This document shows positions 1-6,386 of a stretch of DNA of 9,917 bases, piece after piece. The notes below the pieces were generated by a model that searched no databases, was not told where the DNA came from, and was given only the letters and a program-made list of their open reading frames with translations. Where the stretch lies: positions 1 through 9,917 of the forward strand of contig CAMHBH010000076.1 of NCBI GenBank assembly GCA_946183175.1, read 5' to 3'. The DNA is from an uncultured Oscillibacter sp. (GTDB lineage Bacteria; Bacillota; Clostridia; Oscillospirales; Oscillospiraceae). Position 1 is the stretch's first letter, and each line of letters starts with the position of its first letter. The translations under genes were made by a program, and so were the position numbers.

Positions 1-476
1 CGGGCACGGCGCGCTACTGCCTCTCGGCGACGGCGGAGCGCGACGGTATGGAGCTCATCGCGGTCGTACTCAAGGGCGACACGTCCGCACAGCGTTTCCA
101 GGACGCGCGCACGCTCTTGAGCTACGGCTTCTCGCACTACGCCTTACGCTCTATCGAACCGGAGACGCCCCTGCCGCCGATACCCGTCAGCATGGGCACG
201 GCGGAGAGTGTGGACGTGGAACCCGCGGAAAGCTGTCTGTTGCTACTGGAAAAGGAGAAGGCCGTACACTTGCGGCAGGAAGTGGCGTTAGAAGAAAGCC
301 TACAGGCCCCGGTCGCGAAGGGCACGCAAGTCGGCACGCTGTCGGCCTACGCAGGAGACGAACTTCTCGCCGAAATCCCGCTGTTGACCGCCGCCGACGT
401 GCCGCGTATCCGCTTCGGCGAGATGTTCTTCCGCGTCCTCCGTATGGCGTTTCTGGACGAATCAAGCGCGACCTGA
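1..476 (+). CDS. D-alanyl-D-alanine carboxypeptidase (PBP5/DacF type), 3' part only
   Basis: This is the C-terminal 157 residues of a secreted or membrane-anchored penicillin-binding protein that removes the terminal D-Ala from peptidoglycan stem peptides. The reading frame is open from base 3; the start and the SxxK, SxN and KTG active-site motifs lie upstream of the window. What is visible is the end of the peptidase domain, with the family-typical run around ERDGMELIAVVLKGD and the helix FQDARTLLSYGFSHY. A PBP5 C-terminal beta domain follows (KGTQVGTLSAY, EIPLLTAADVPRI). The last part, FGEMFFRVLRMAFL, resembles the amphipathic tail that holds such enzymes to the membrane. The family call rests on recognised sequence patterns. 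The exact subtype (DacA, DacB or DacF) cannot be decided. It sits upstream of dapF, another peptidoglycan gene, but 229 bases and a promoter separate them, so they are probably separate transcription units. Confidence 0.88.
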   Translation, partial: GTARYCLSATAERDGMELIAVVLKGDTSAQRFQDARTLLSYGFSHYALRSIEPETPLPPIPVSMGTAESVDVEPAESCLLLLEKEKAVHLRQEVALEESLQAPVAKGTQVGTLSAYAGDELLAEIPLLTAADVPRIRFGEMFFRVLRMAFLDESSAT

Positions 477-483
477 GCGCCGG

Positions 484-550
484 CCTCCCCCGTTGACACC
501 ATGGCGTTCAGTGAAGCGCGTTCAAACCTCCCCCGTTGTCACGGGGGAGG
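484..550 (+). repeat. Two direct copies of a CCTCCCCCGTTG(A/T)CA element, the second forming a hairpin
   Basis: Copy 1 is at 484-498 and copy 2 at 527-541; they differ at one base of 15. Copy 2 continues into its own reverse complement: the left arm CCTCCCCCGT (527-536), loop TGTC and right arm ACGGGGGAGG (541-550) form a perfect 10-bp stem. The left arm of copy 1 could pair with the same right arm, so two mutually exclusive stems are possible. There is no T-run directly after the stem. It lies about 50 bases after the carboxypeptidase stop. It may be a terminator or a copy of a dispersed intergenic repeat; the sequence alone does not decide. Confidence 0.7.
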
Positions 551-567
551 CTCTCGCGGCAATTTCA

Positions 568-585
568 CGGACAAAGTCCGGTTTT
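568..585 (+). terminator. Small hairpin followed by TTTT, weak terminator candidate
   Basis: CGGAC (568-572), loop AAA and GTCCG (576-580) form a 5-bp stem, followed by G and four T (582-585). The stem is short for an intrinsic terminator. Together with the larger hairpin at 527-550 it could end transcription of the carboxypeptidase gene. The rest of 477-645 shows a further perfect palindrome, CCCGCGCGGG at 618-627, and an AT-rich stretch from 628 leading into the dapF promoter, but no gene. Confidence 0.25.
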
Positions 586-645
586 CGCGCGGCGGGACGG
601 AGAGGACAAATCGCATACCCGCGCGGGATATTTTACAATTTTCTG

Positions 646-674
646 TTGTTTGCGGCGCGGGGACGTGCTATAAT
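646..674 (+). promoter_or_regulatory. Promoter of dapF (extended -10, SigA type)
   Basis: The -35 is TTGTTT (646-651), followed by a 17-base spacer and a perfect TATAAT (669-674). TGC directly before it makes an extended -10. The poor match in the last three bases of the -35 is compensated by the extended -10. AT-rich sequence lies just upstream. Transcription should start near 681, leaving a leader of about 25 bases before the GTG at 706. Confidence 0.85.
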
Positions 675-705
675 AGCCTCATTCCAAGGAACGGAGGCGG
701 TCGGC

Positions 706-1548
706 GTGCGATTCTGGAAGATGAACGGCGCGGGCAACGATTTCGTAATACTTAACAATCTGGAAGAGCGGCTGTCGCCCGCAGACTTCCCCCGCCTTGC
801 GCGGGTACTCTGTGAGCGGCACCTGTCCATCGGGGCGGACGGCCTCATGATTGTGGACGCGCCCACGGCGGGCGGCGACTTCCGTATGTGGTTCTACAAC
901 TCCGACGGCAGTCTGGGCGAAATGTGCGGCAACGGCGCGCGCTGTATTTGCCGCTACGGCTACGAAAACGGCCTCGCCGGAGCGCGGCAGACCGTAGAGA
1001 CCACCGCCGGGACTGTCACCGGGGAGCGTATCGACGCGCGGCGGTACCGGGTACGCCTCAACGACCCGACGACTGTCGACCTCAACCGCGTGGTCGAAAT
1101 CGGCGGGCGCGCGTGGCCCTGCGCCTACGTCGAACTCGGCGACCCCGGACTGCCACACGCGGTCGTAGAGTACCCCGGACTGCGCGACGCCGACGAAAAC
1201 GCGCTCCGCGAACTCGGGCGCGCTCTGCGCTGGCACGAGGCATTCCCGAAAGGGGCTAACGTCAACTTCTACGACTTTACGGGCCCCGATACCGTCTACG
1301 AGCGCACTTTCGAGCGCGGCGTCGAGGATTTCACCTACGCCTGCGGGACGGGTACGGCGTCGGTGGCGGCGGTGCTGTCCCTGCGCGGGCGGCTCTCCGG
1401 CGACACCCTCCGCGCGGATATGACGGGCGGAACGCTCTATATCGACGTAACCCGCGACGACGGCAACACCATTACCGGACTGTTCCTGACAGGCCCGACG
1501 AATATCGTGGCGACGGGCGAAGTGCGCGACGAGACACTGCTTTCGTGA
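706..1548 (+). CDS. dapF: Diaminopimelate epimerase DapF
   Basis: This cytoplasmic, cofactor-free racemase converts LL- to meso-diaminopimelate, the cross-linking amino acid of the cell wall and the precursor of lysine. The product of 280 residues fits the usual 270-285. Its N-terminus, VRFWKMNGAGNDFVIL, is typical of the family. Both catalytic cysteines are visible: Cys74 in MCGNGARC and Cys213 in ACGTGTAS, at about the expected distance. I chose the GTG at 706 because GGAGG (693-697) lies 8 bases upstream and homology begins there. A longer frame from 493 would include the promoter and a repeat element, so it is not credible. ATG at 721 would cut into the first strand. It has its own promoter and no closely following gene: 147 bases separate it from the next start, and a second promoter lies there. 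It is therefore probably monocistronic. Confidence 0.96.
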   Translation: MRFWKMNGAGNDFVILNNLEERLSPADFPRLARVLCERHLSIGADGLMIVDAPTAGGDFRMWFYNSDGSLGEMCGNGARCICRYGYENGLAGARQTVETTAGTVTGERIDARRYRVRLNDPTTVDLNRVVEIGGRAWPCAYVELGDPGLPHAVVEYPGLRDADENALRELGRALRWHEAFPKGANVNFYDFTGPDTVYERTFERGVEDFTYACGTGTASVAAVLSLRGRLSGDTLRADMTGGTLYIDVTRDDGNTITGLFLTGPTNIVATGEVRDETLLS

Positions 1549-1610
1549 TATTGCACAAATCAGGCCGCCGATTGAACGCGTTCTCTGTACAATCCGCACA
1601 AAAATTCTCC

Positions 1611-1639
1611 TTGCGATTCCCGCAAAAATGTGCTAGAAT
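1611..1639 (+). promoter_or_regulatory. Promoter of the beta-CASP nuclease operon (extended -10)
   Basis: TTGCGA (1611-1616), a 17-base spacer and TAGAAT (1634-1639) preceded by TGC. Transcription should start near 1646, giving a leader of about 50 bases before the ATG at 1696. A perfect 10-base palindrome, GAACGCGTTC (1574-1583), lies 27 bases upstream of the -35 and might be a protein site, though nothing proves it. Confidence 0.8.
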
Positions 1640-1695
1640 TGACACATACCCCTTGTACGACAGGACGCCACGACACGGAAAGGAGGCGCGTTTCC

Positions 1696-3297
1696 ATGAA
1701 GCTAAACTTTTACGGCGCTGACCGCTGTGTGACCGGGAGCTGTCACGGTTTGGAGGTCAACGGAAAGAAAATCCTCATCGACTGCGGCCTACAGCAGGGC
1801 CGCGACGAAATCTCGAACCCCGAGTTTCCGTTCAGCCCGCCCGAAATCGACTGCGTACTCGTCACCCATGCCCACATCGACCACTCCGGACGCCTTCCCC
1901 TGCTCGTCAAACAGGGCTTCCGGGGCCGCATTCTCACCACCCGCATTACCGCCGACTTGCTCGAAATCATGCTGTTGGATTCGGCCTACATCCAGGTGCA
2001 GGACGCCGAGTGGAAAAACCGTAAGGCCGAACGTTCCGGAATGGGCCGTGTCGAACCCCTCTACACTCCCGAGGACGCCGAGGCCGTCATGCAGTACATG
2101 ACCACCTGCGAGTACGGGCAGATTATCGACCTCTACGACGGCGTGGAAGTCGAGTTCGTCGACGCCGGACACCTCCTCGGTTCCTCCTGTATCGCCATGG
2201 AGCTTACAGAAAACGGCGTCCGGAAACGGATTGTCTTTTCCGGCGACCTCGGCAACATCAACCAGCCTATTATTCGAGACCCCGTACACTTTCAGGGCGC
2301 GGACTACGTGGTTATGGAATCGACCTACGGCGACCGTAACCATTCCGGCGTGTGGAGCTACCGCGACAACCTCGCCGTCATCATCGACGAGACCATGGCC
2401 CGCGGCGGCAACCTCATTATTCCGGCGTTCGCCGTCGGGCGCACGCAGGAGTTACTCTACTTTATCCGCGAAATCAAGGACGCCCGCGAAGTCAAGAGCA
2501 GGCCCGACTTTCAGGTCTTCATCGACTCCCCGCTGGCCCGCCGCGCTACCGAAATCTTCAAGGGCGACCTGCTCGACTACCTCGACAACGACGCGTTTCA
2601 GCTCGTCAAGGGCGGGACGCATATGTTCTCGTTCGACGGCCTCCGTACAACGGAGAGCGTGGAGGAATCGCGGGAGTTGAACACCGACCCCACCCCGAAA
2701 GTAATCCTGTCGGCGTCGGGCATGTGCGAGGCCGGGCGAATCCGGCACCACCTCAAACACAATCTGTGGCGTCCGGAGTGTACCGTGCTGTTCGTGGGCT
2801 TTCAGGGCGAGGGCACGCTGGGCCGTACGCTTCTGGAGGGCGCGGAGAGCGTGAAACTGTTCGGGGAGGAAATCGCCGTACACGCAAAGATTATGAACTT
2901 GCAGGGGATGTCGTCGCACGCCGACCGCGACCACCTGTTAGAGTGGATTACCGACTTTACAAGTCCGAAGCCGCAACAGGTGTTTGTCGTGCACGGCGAC
3001 CGGGAGGTCGCGCCGTATTTCGCGCAGAGCCTCAACGCCAAGGGAATCCCTGCCCACGCGCCGCAGTATACGGAGGTCTACGACCTCGTGACCAACACCA
3101 TGTTACAGCCGGGGTATCTGCCCGCCCGTAAGGCGAAAGTCTCCGGAAGCGGCAGATTCAGCGCGCCCTACGAGCGCCTCGTCAAGATGGGGCAGATTCT
3201 CAACGAATCTATCAAGCGTTCCAAGGGACGCGACAACAAGTCTCTGGCCCGTTTCGCGGACCAGTTGAAGCAGTTGCTTGAAAAATGGGAGGCATGA
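1696..3297 (+). CDS. Beta-CASP metallo-beta-lactamase ribonuclease (CPSF73/TTHA0252-like)
   Basis: Predicted zinc-dependent cytoplasmic endo/exoribonuclease of 533 residues, related to bacterial homologues of the eukaryotic pre-mRNA 3'-end nuclease and distinct from RNase J. The order is: metallo-beta-lactamase part with HAHIDH (58-63), His159 in DAGHLLGSS and Asp184 in SGDLGN; the beta-CASP insert starting at MESTYGD (207-213), with PAFAVGRTQE (243-252) and SASGMCEAGR (339-348); then back to the lactamase fold with His408 in SSHAD and His433 in VVHGD. All expected metal and catalytic positions are present, so it should be active. About 70 residues after VYDLVT form a basic, partly helical C-terminal extension not needed for the core fold, which may help RNA binding or dimerisation (inference). 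AGGAGG at 1681-1686 lies 9 bases before the ATG and the homology begins there. An in-frame ATG at 1630 lies inside the promoter and is rejected. It is first in an operon with the lipoprotein that follows 7 bases later. Its RNA substrate is unknown. Confidence 0.93.
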   Translation: MKLNFYGADRCVTGSCHGLEVNGKKILIDCGLQQGRDEISNPEFPFSPPEIDCVLVTHAHIDHSGRLPLLVKQGFRGRILTTRITADLLEIMLLDSAYIQVQDAEWKNRKAERSGMGRVEPLYTPEDAEAVMQYMTTCEYGQIIDLYDGVEVEFVDAGHLLGSSCIAMELTENGVRKRIVFSGDLGNINQPIIRDPVHFQGADYVVMESTYGDRNHSGVWSYRDNLAVIIDETMARGGNLIIPAFAVGRTQELLYFIREIKDAREVKSRPDFQVFIDSPLARRATEIFKGDLLDYLDNDAFQLVKGGTHMFSFDGLRTTESVEESRELNTDPTPKVILSASGMCEAGRIRHHLKHNLWRPECTVLFVGFQGEGTLGRTLLEGAESVKLFGEEIAVHAKIMNLQGMSSHADRDHLLEWITDFTSPKPQQVFVVHGDREVAPYFAQSLNAKGIPAHAPQYTEVYDLVTNTMLQPGYLPARKAKVSGSGRFSAPYERLVKMGQILNESIKRSKGRDNKSLARFADQLKQLLEKWEA

Positions 3298-3304
3298 CGA
3301 ACTC

Positions 3305-3781
3305 ATGAAACCGCGCTATGTGCTGTTGCTGTTCCTCTGTCTGACGCTCACGGCCTGTCGGGAGACGGAGCCGACGCCCCCGCCCGATTTGCGCGGGCAG
3401 TGGCGGCAGGTCATCGGGGAGGACAGCGAGCCGGAATACTACCACCTCGCCCGTATCACCAAGGACTACATCGAGATTTACTACTACTACACCGCCGACG
3501 GCAGTACAAACCTCTACTGGTACGGCAGTTTCGTGCCCCCGGAGGACGGCAAGGAGCCGTATACGTGGACTTCCGAAAACAAGCTCCCGAAAAACATCAG
3601 TCCGCGCGCGTTCCGCTACGCCTCCCGCGACGAGAAGAAGGACTTCACCTATAAGAAGGAACAGCTCAGTTACATGATAGCGCCCAGTCAGGCCCTGCGC
3701 ATGAACGTGACGTTGGAACGCGCCCCGGAGGAAGTGGAAATCGTCGGCGACGTGCCCAACCCGGAACTGCTTGAACCCTAA
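3305..3781 (+). CDS. Small lipoprotein of an uncharacterised Firmicutes family
   Basis: The product has 158 residues. Its N-terminus MKPRYVLLLFLCLTLTAC is a lipoprotein signal with basic residues, a hydrophobic core and a lipobox ending at Cys18, so the mature protein should be lipid-anchored on the outer face of the membrane. After an acidic, proline-rich linker the mature part has the pattern DLRGQWRQ, then IEIYYYY, LYWYGSFVPP, YTWTSENK and DFTYKKEQLSYM. I recognise this from small secreted or phage-associated proteins of Firmicutes annotated as hypothetical. The repeated short strands suggest a small all-beta, lipocalin-like barrel, which is inference. No catalytic motif is visible and the function is unknown. 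The start at 3305 is preferred because it gives a clean signal peptide and has GGGAGG (3287-3292) 12 bases upstream, inside the end of the nuclease gene. An ATG at 3278 would add nine polar residues before the signal. It is co-transcribed with the nuclease and probably translationally coupled to it. Confidence 0.8.
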   Translation: MKPRYVLLLFLCLTLTACRETEPTPPPDLRGQWRQVIGEDSEPEYYHLARITKDYIEIYYYYTADGSTNLYWYGSFVPPEDGKEPYTWTSENKLPKNISPRAFRYASRDEKKDFTYKKEQLSYMIAPSQALRMNVTLERAPEEVEIVGDVPNPELLEP

Positions 3782-3789
3782 ACGCAATC

Positions 3790-3815
3790 GCCCTCCCCTG
3801 TGAGACGGGGAGGGC
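3790..3815 (+). terminator. GC hairpin directly after the lipoprotein gene
   Basis: GCCCTCCCC (3790-3798), an 8-base loop and GGGGAGGGC (3807-3815) form a perfect 9-bp stem that begins 8 bases after the stop codon. No T-run follows (AAGATTACC), so it is not a textbook intrinsic terminator. I see no promoter between it and cls, so read-through into cls is likely. It may attenuate transcription or protect the 3' end of the upstream message. Confidence 0.5.
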
Positions 3816-3860
3816 AAGATTACCGACACAGAGAGAGGCGGAGTACAGGAAGGAGTAGCT

Positions 3861-5447
3861 ATGTCGGGGTACTGGAAGCCGCGCGCGCGCGACGCGAAAC
3901 AGGAAGCCGAACAGCGCGTAGAACGGCGCATTTCCGCGACGGTCTCTATCTCGCTGTGCGCGCTGACCGTCGTCGGACAGATTTCCATCACGCTCCTGCT
4001 GACTTCCTTCCTCCGCGAAAACGCCGGCTACGTCTACCTGCTACTCGAAATCGCCGCGCTGGCCGTGGCGCTGTGGGTGTACCAGCGGCCCGGCAGTCAG
4101 AGCTACAAACTCGCCTGGATGTGCCTGCTGACCGCCACCCCCGTTCCCGGTATGATTCTCTTCTACCTGTGGGGCGGGTCGCGGCAGTCGAAACGCCTCA
4201 GCCTGAAATACGTCCCGCCCGTGCGGGAGGACTACGAGCGGAGAATCGACTACGCCCGAAATTTGCATAATCTCCGCGAATACTCCCCCGCCTGGGGCCG
4301 CCTCGCCGCCTACCTCATGAAACGCGACTGCTGGCTGTTCCGCGACACCACCGCGCGCTATTTCCCCGACGGCGCGGATTTTTTCCGTAGTCTGCTTTCC
4401 GACATCCGCCGCGCCTCGCGCTATATCTTCCTCGAATACTATATCCTCGCGGAAGGCCAGGTTTGGGACGCCCTTTTCGACGCCCTCCGCGAACGCGCCG
4501 CCGCCGGGGTCGAAATCTGTATCATCTTCGACGACTTCGGGAACCTGTTCCGCTTCTCCGGGGAATCCCTCCGCGCTTTACAGGACGCCCGCATTGAGGC
4601 GCAGATGTTCAACCCCGTGCACCGCTATATCGGGCGCGTCTACTTCAACTACCGCGACCACCGCAAGATAGCCGTCGTCGACGGCGAAATCGCCTACACG
4701 GGCGGTATCAACCTCGCCGACGAGTACGCGAACCTCGTCGAGCGCTTCGGACACTGGAAGGACAGCGGCGTCCGCCTGCACGGCCCCGGCGCGTGGGGTT
4801 TCGCCGTGTACTTTATGCAACTCTGGAAAATGCTGGGCCGTACCCTCTCCCGCCCCGACGATTACTACCGCCCGCAACGTATCTTCCCGCCCGCCTTCGG
4901 CTACTGTCAGCCGTTCTCCGACGGCCCCCTCCGGAATCCCGACTACCCCATAGAGGAAACTTATTTGCAACTGATTTCCTCCGCACAGCGCACGCTCTAC
5001 ATGACCACGCCCTACTACGCCGTGGAGGAATCCATGCAGACGGCGCTCTGTATCGCGGCGGACGCGGGCGTAGACGTGCGCCTGTGCGTCCCGGCGATTC
5101 CCGACCACAAATTAGCCTACCTCGTCGCCGAAACCTACTGGGGACAGTTACTCCGCCACGGCGTCCGGATTTACCGCTACACCCCCGGTTTCCTCCACGC
5201 CAAAAGCGTACTCGTCGACGGGGAAGCCGCCCTCGTCGGCTCGACCAATATGGACTACCGCACGTTCCAACTACACTACGAGTGCGGCGTCGTGCTCTAC
5301 CATATGCCCGTCATCCGCGACATTCAGAAGGACTTGGAAAACGTCATGGCCCGGAGCGAACTCTACACGCTGGAAGCGTGGGAGGCGCGTCCGTGGTACC
5401 GGCGTCTTGCGGCGTCCGTCCTCAAACTCGGCGCAATCTGGCTGTAA
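3861..5447 (+). CDS. cls: Cardiolipin synthase (phospholipase D family)
   Basis: This membrane enzyme joins two phosphatidylglycerol molecules to make cardiolipin and glycerol. The product has 528 residues, slightly longer than the usual 480-510. A basic cytoplasmic N-terminus of about 25 residues is followed by three predicted membrane segments (about 27-51, 56-74 and 84-104). The last contains the pattern SYKLAWMCLL...FYLWGG, typical of Firmicutes cardiolipin synthases. Two phospholipase D domains follow, each with a complete HxKx4D motif: His267/Lys269/Asp274 in DHRKIAVVDGE and His446/Lys448/Asp453 in LHAKSVLVDGE, the latter followed by GSTNMDYR. Both halves of the active site are therefore intact. 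The ATG at 3861 has GGAAGGAG (3848-3855) 5 bases upstream. nnrD starts 16 bases after the stop, so the two genes are probably co-transcribed. No promoter was found directly upstream, so expression may depend on read-through past the hairpin at 3790-3815. Confidence 0.95.
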   Translation: MSGYWKPRARDAKQEAEQRVERRISATVSISLCALTVVGQISITLLLTSFLRENAGYVYLLLEIAALAVALWVYQRPGSQSYKLAWMCLLTATPVPGMILFYLWGGSRQSKRLSLKYVPPVREDYERRIDYARNLHNLREYSPAWGRLAAYLMKRDCWLFRDTTARYFPDGADFFRSLLSDIRRASRYIFLEYYILAEGQVWDALFDALRERAAAGVEICIIFDDFGNLFRFSGESLRALQDARIEAQMFNPVHRYIGRVYFNYRDHRKIAVVDGEIAYTGGINLADEYANLVERFGHWKDSGVRLHGPGAWGFAVYFMQLWKMLGRTLSRPDDYYRPQRIFPPAFGYCQPFSDGPLRNPDYPIEETYLQLISSAQRTLYMTTPYYAVEESMQTALCIAADAGVDVRLCVPAIPDHKLAYLVAETYWGQLLRHGVRIYRYTPGFLHAKSVLVDGEAALVGSTNMDYRTFQLHYECGVVLYHMPVIRDIQKDLENVMARSELYTLEAWEARPWYRRLAASVLKLGAIWL

Positions 5448-5463
5448 TTCAGGAGGTATCATC

Positions 5464-6366
5464 ATGGAGCAGGGCCGGAATGTAATTCAAGTGGACGTGT
5501 CTTTCGCGCGTTGCGCCCTGCCACCGCGTAAGCCTGACGGGCATAAGGGCGACTTCGGGAAGGTGTTCCTCGTCGGCGGCTCGCGGGCCTACACCGGCGC
5601 GCCGTACTTAATGGCGGCGGCGGCGTGTAGTTCCGGTTGCGGACTGGTCTTTCTGGGCGTCCCGGGCGGGATATGGGCCGTGGAGGCCTCGCGCTGTGTC
5701 TCGTCGATTCCCGTCGCCCTCGGCACCGCCGATTCCCTCACCCCCGACGCCCTCCCGGCGTTGACCGGACAGGCGCAGGCCTGCGACGTACTCGCAATCG
5801 GCCCCGGCCTCGGGCGCTTCGACGGCGTCGCCGACACCGTCCACGCGCTGTTGTCCGGGACGGAAAAGCCTGTAGTTTTAGACGCAGACGGAATAAACGC
5901 GCTCGGCGGGCATATACATATACTGTCGGAGCGGCGCGGGCGCGTCACGATTCTGACGCCGCACGACGGGGAATTTGCGCGGCTGCTCGGCGGCAATACG
6001 ACGCCGGAGAGCGTCGCAAAGGCGGACAGGGCCAAACTCGCGCGCGACTTCGCCACGCAATACGGCTGTATTCTCGTGCTCAAGGGACACCGTACCATCA
6101 CCGCCACGCCGTCGGGTACCGTACTCGTGAACACGACCGGAAACTCGGGGCTGTCGAAAGGCGGGAGCGGCGACGTGCTGACGGGGCTTATCGCGTCGCT
6201 ACTGGCGCAGGGCGCGACGCCCGTACAGGCCGCCGCCGGGGGCGTGTGGATTCACGGGCGCGCCGCCGACTACGCCGCCAATACCCTCACGCCCTACGCC
6301 GTGACGCCTATGGACGTAATCGGGGCGTTCCCGCTGGCGTTCGGCGAACTTCTGGACGCGGAGTAA
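5464..6366 (+). CDS. nnrD: ADP-dependent (S)-NAD(P)H-hydrate dehydratase, stand-alone
   Basis: This repair enzyme of the ribokinase-like fold dehydrates the damaged cofactor NAD(P)HX back to NAD(P)H, using ADP or ATP. The product of 300 residues covers only the dehydratase (YjeF C-terminal) domain. Visible motifs are HKGDFGKVFLVGGS near the N-terminus, GPGLGRF, LDADGINAL (Asp140-Asn145 region), TPHDGE (165-170) and the nucleotide-binding KGGSGDVLTG (232-241) with the probable catalytic Asp237. The partner epimerase domain NnrE, fused in front in many bacteria, is absent; a separate gene elsewhere or spontaneous epimerisation could supply that step. The start at 5464 is supported by AGGAGG (5451-5456) 7 bases upstream. 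A longer frame from 5407 would overlap the cls end and add 19 residues without homology. It lies between cls and a lipoprotein in a tight run. Association of nnrD with alr is a common Firmicutes arrangement. Confidence 0.94.
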   Translation: MEQGRNVIQVDVSFARCALPPRKPDGHKGDFGKVFLVGGSRAYTGAPYLMAAAACSSGCGLVFLGVPGGIWAVEASRCVSSIPVALGTADSLTPDALPALTGQAQACDVLAIGPGLGRFDGVADTVHALLSGTEKPVVLDADGINALGGHIHILSERRGRVTILTPHDGEFARLLGGNTTPESVAKADRAKLARDFATQYGCILVLKGHRTITATPSGTVLVNTTGNSGLSKGGSGDVLTGLIASLLAQGATPVQAAAGGVWIHGRAADYAANTLTPYAVTPMDVIGAFPLAFGELLDAE

Positions 6367-6373
6367 CTTTGTC

Positions 6374-6379
6374 GGGGGG
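6374..6379 (+). promoter_or_regulatory. Candidate ribosome binding site deciding a TTG start
   Basis: GGGGGG can pair with the CCUCC of 16S rRNA through one G-U wobble and stands 7 bases before the TTG at 6387. The competing choice is GGAG (6360-6363), 5 bases before a TTG at 6369 that overlaps the nnrD end more closely. Both starts give a workable lipoprotein signal, so the site is not certain. Confidence 0.4.
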
Positions 6380-6386
6380 CTTGGAC

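Noticed and set aside
493..498. TTGACA as a -35 element before dapF
   Set aside because: No -10-like sequence at 16-18 bases; it is part of the repeat element.
1574..1583. GAACGCGTTC palindrome as a LexA (SOS) box
   Set aside because: The Gram-positive box has GAAC and GTTC separated by four bases; here the gap is two.
679..1599. Long open frame of 306 codons on the minus strand across dapF
   Set aside because: It mirrors dapF in GC-rich sequence, has no recognisable motif or ribosome binding site, and covers a gene with intact catalytic residues.
1639..1644. Consensus TTGACA before the nuclease gene
   Set aside because: No -10 follows at the right distance; it overlaps the end of the real -10 TAGAAT.
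4578..5108. Minus-strand open frame within cls, and similar long frames opposite or out of phase in alr, nnrD and the nuclease gene
   Set aside because: These are side effects of high third-position GC; their products are low-complexity Arg/Ala/Gly-rich or featureless.
5407..5463. Upstream extension of nnrD overlapping the cls end
   Set aside because: The added residues have no family similarity, and a strong AGGAGG sits just before the ATG at 5464.
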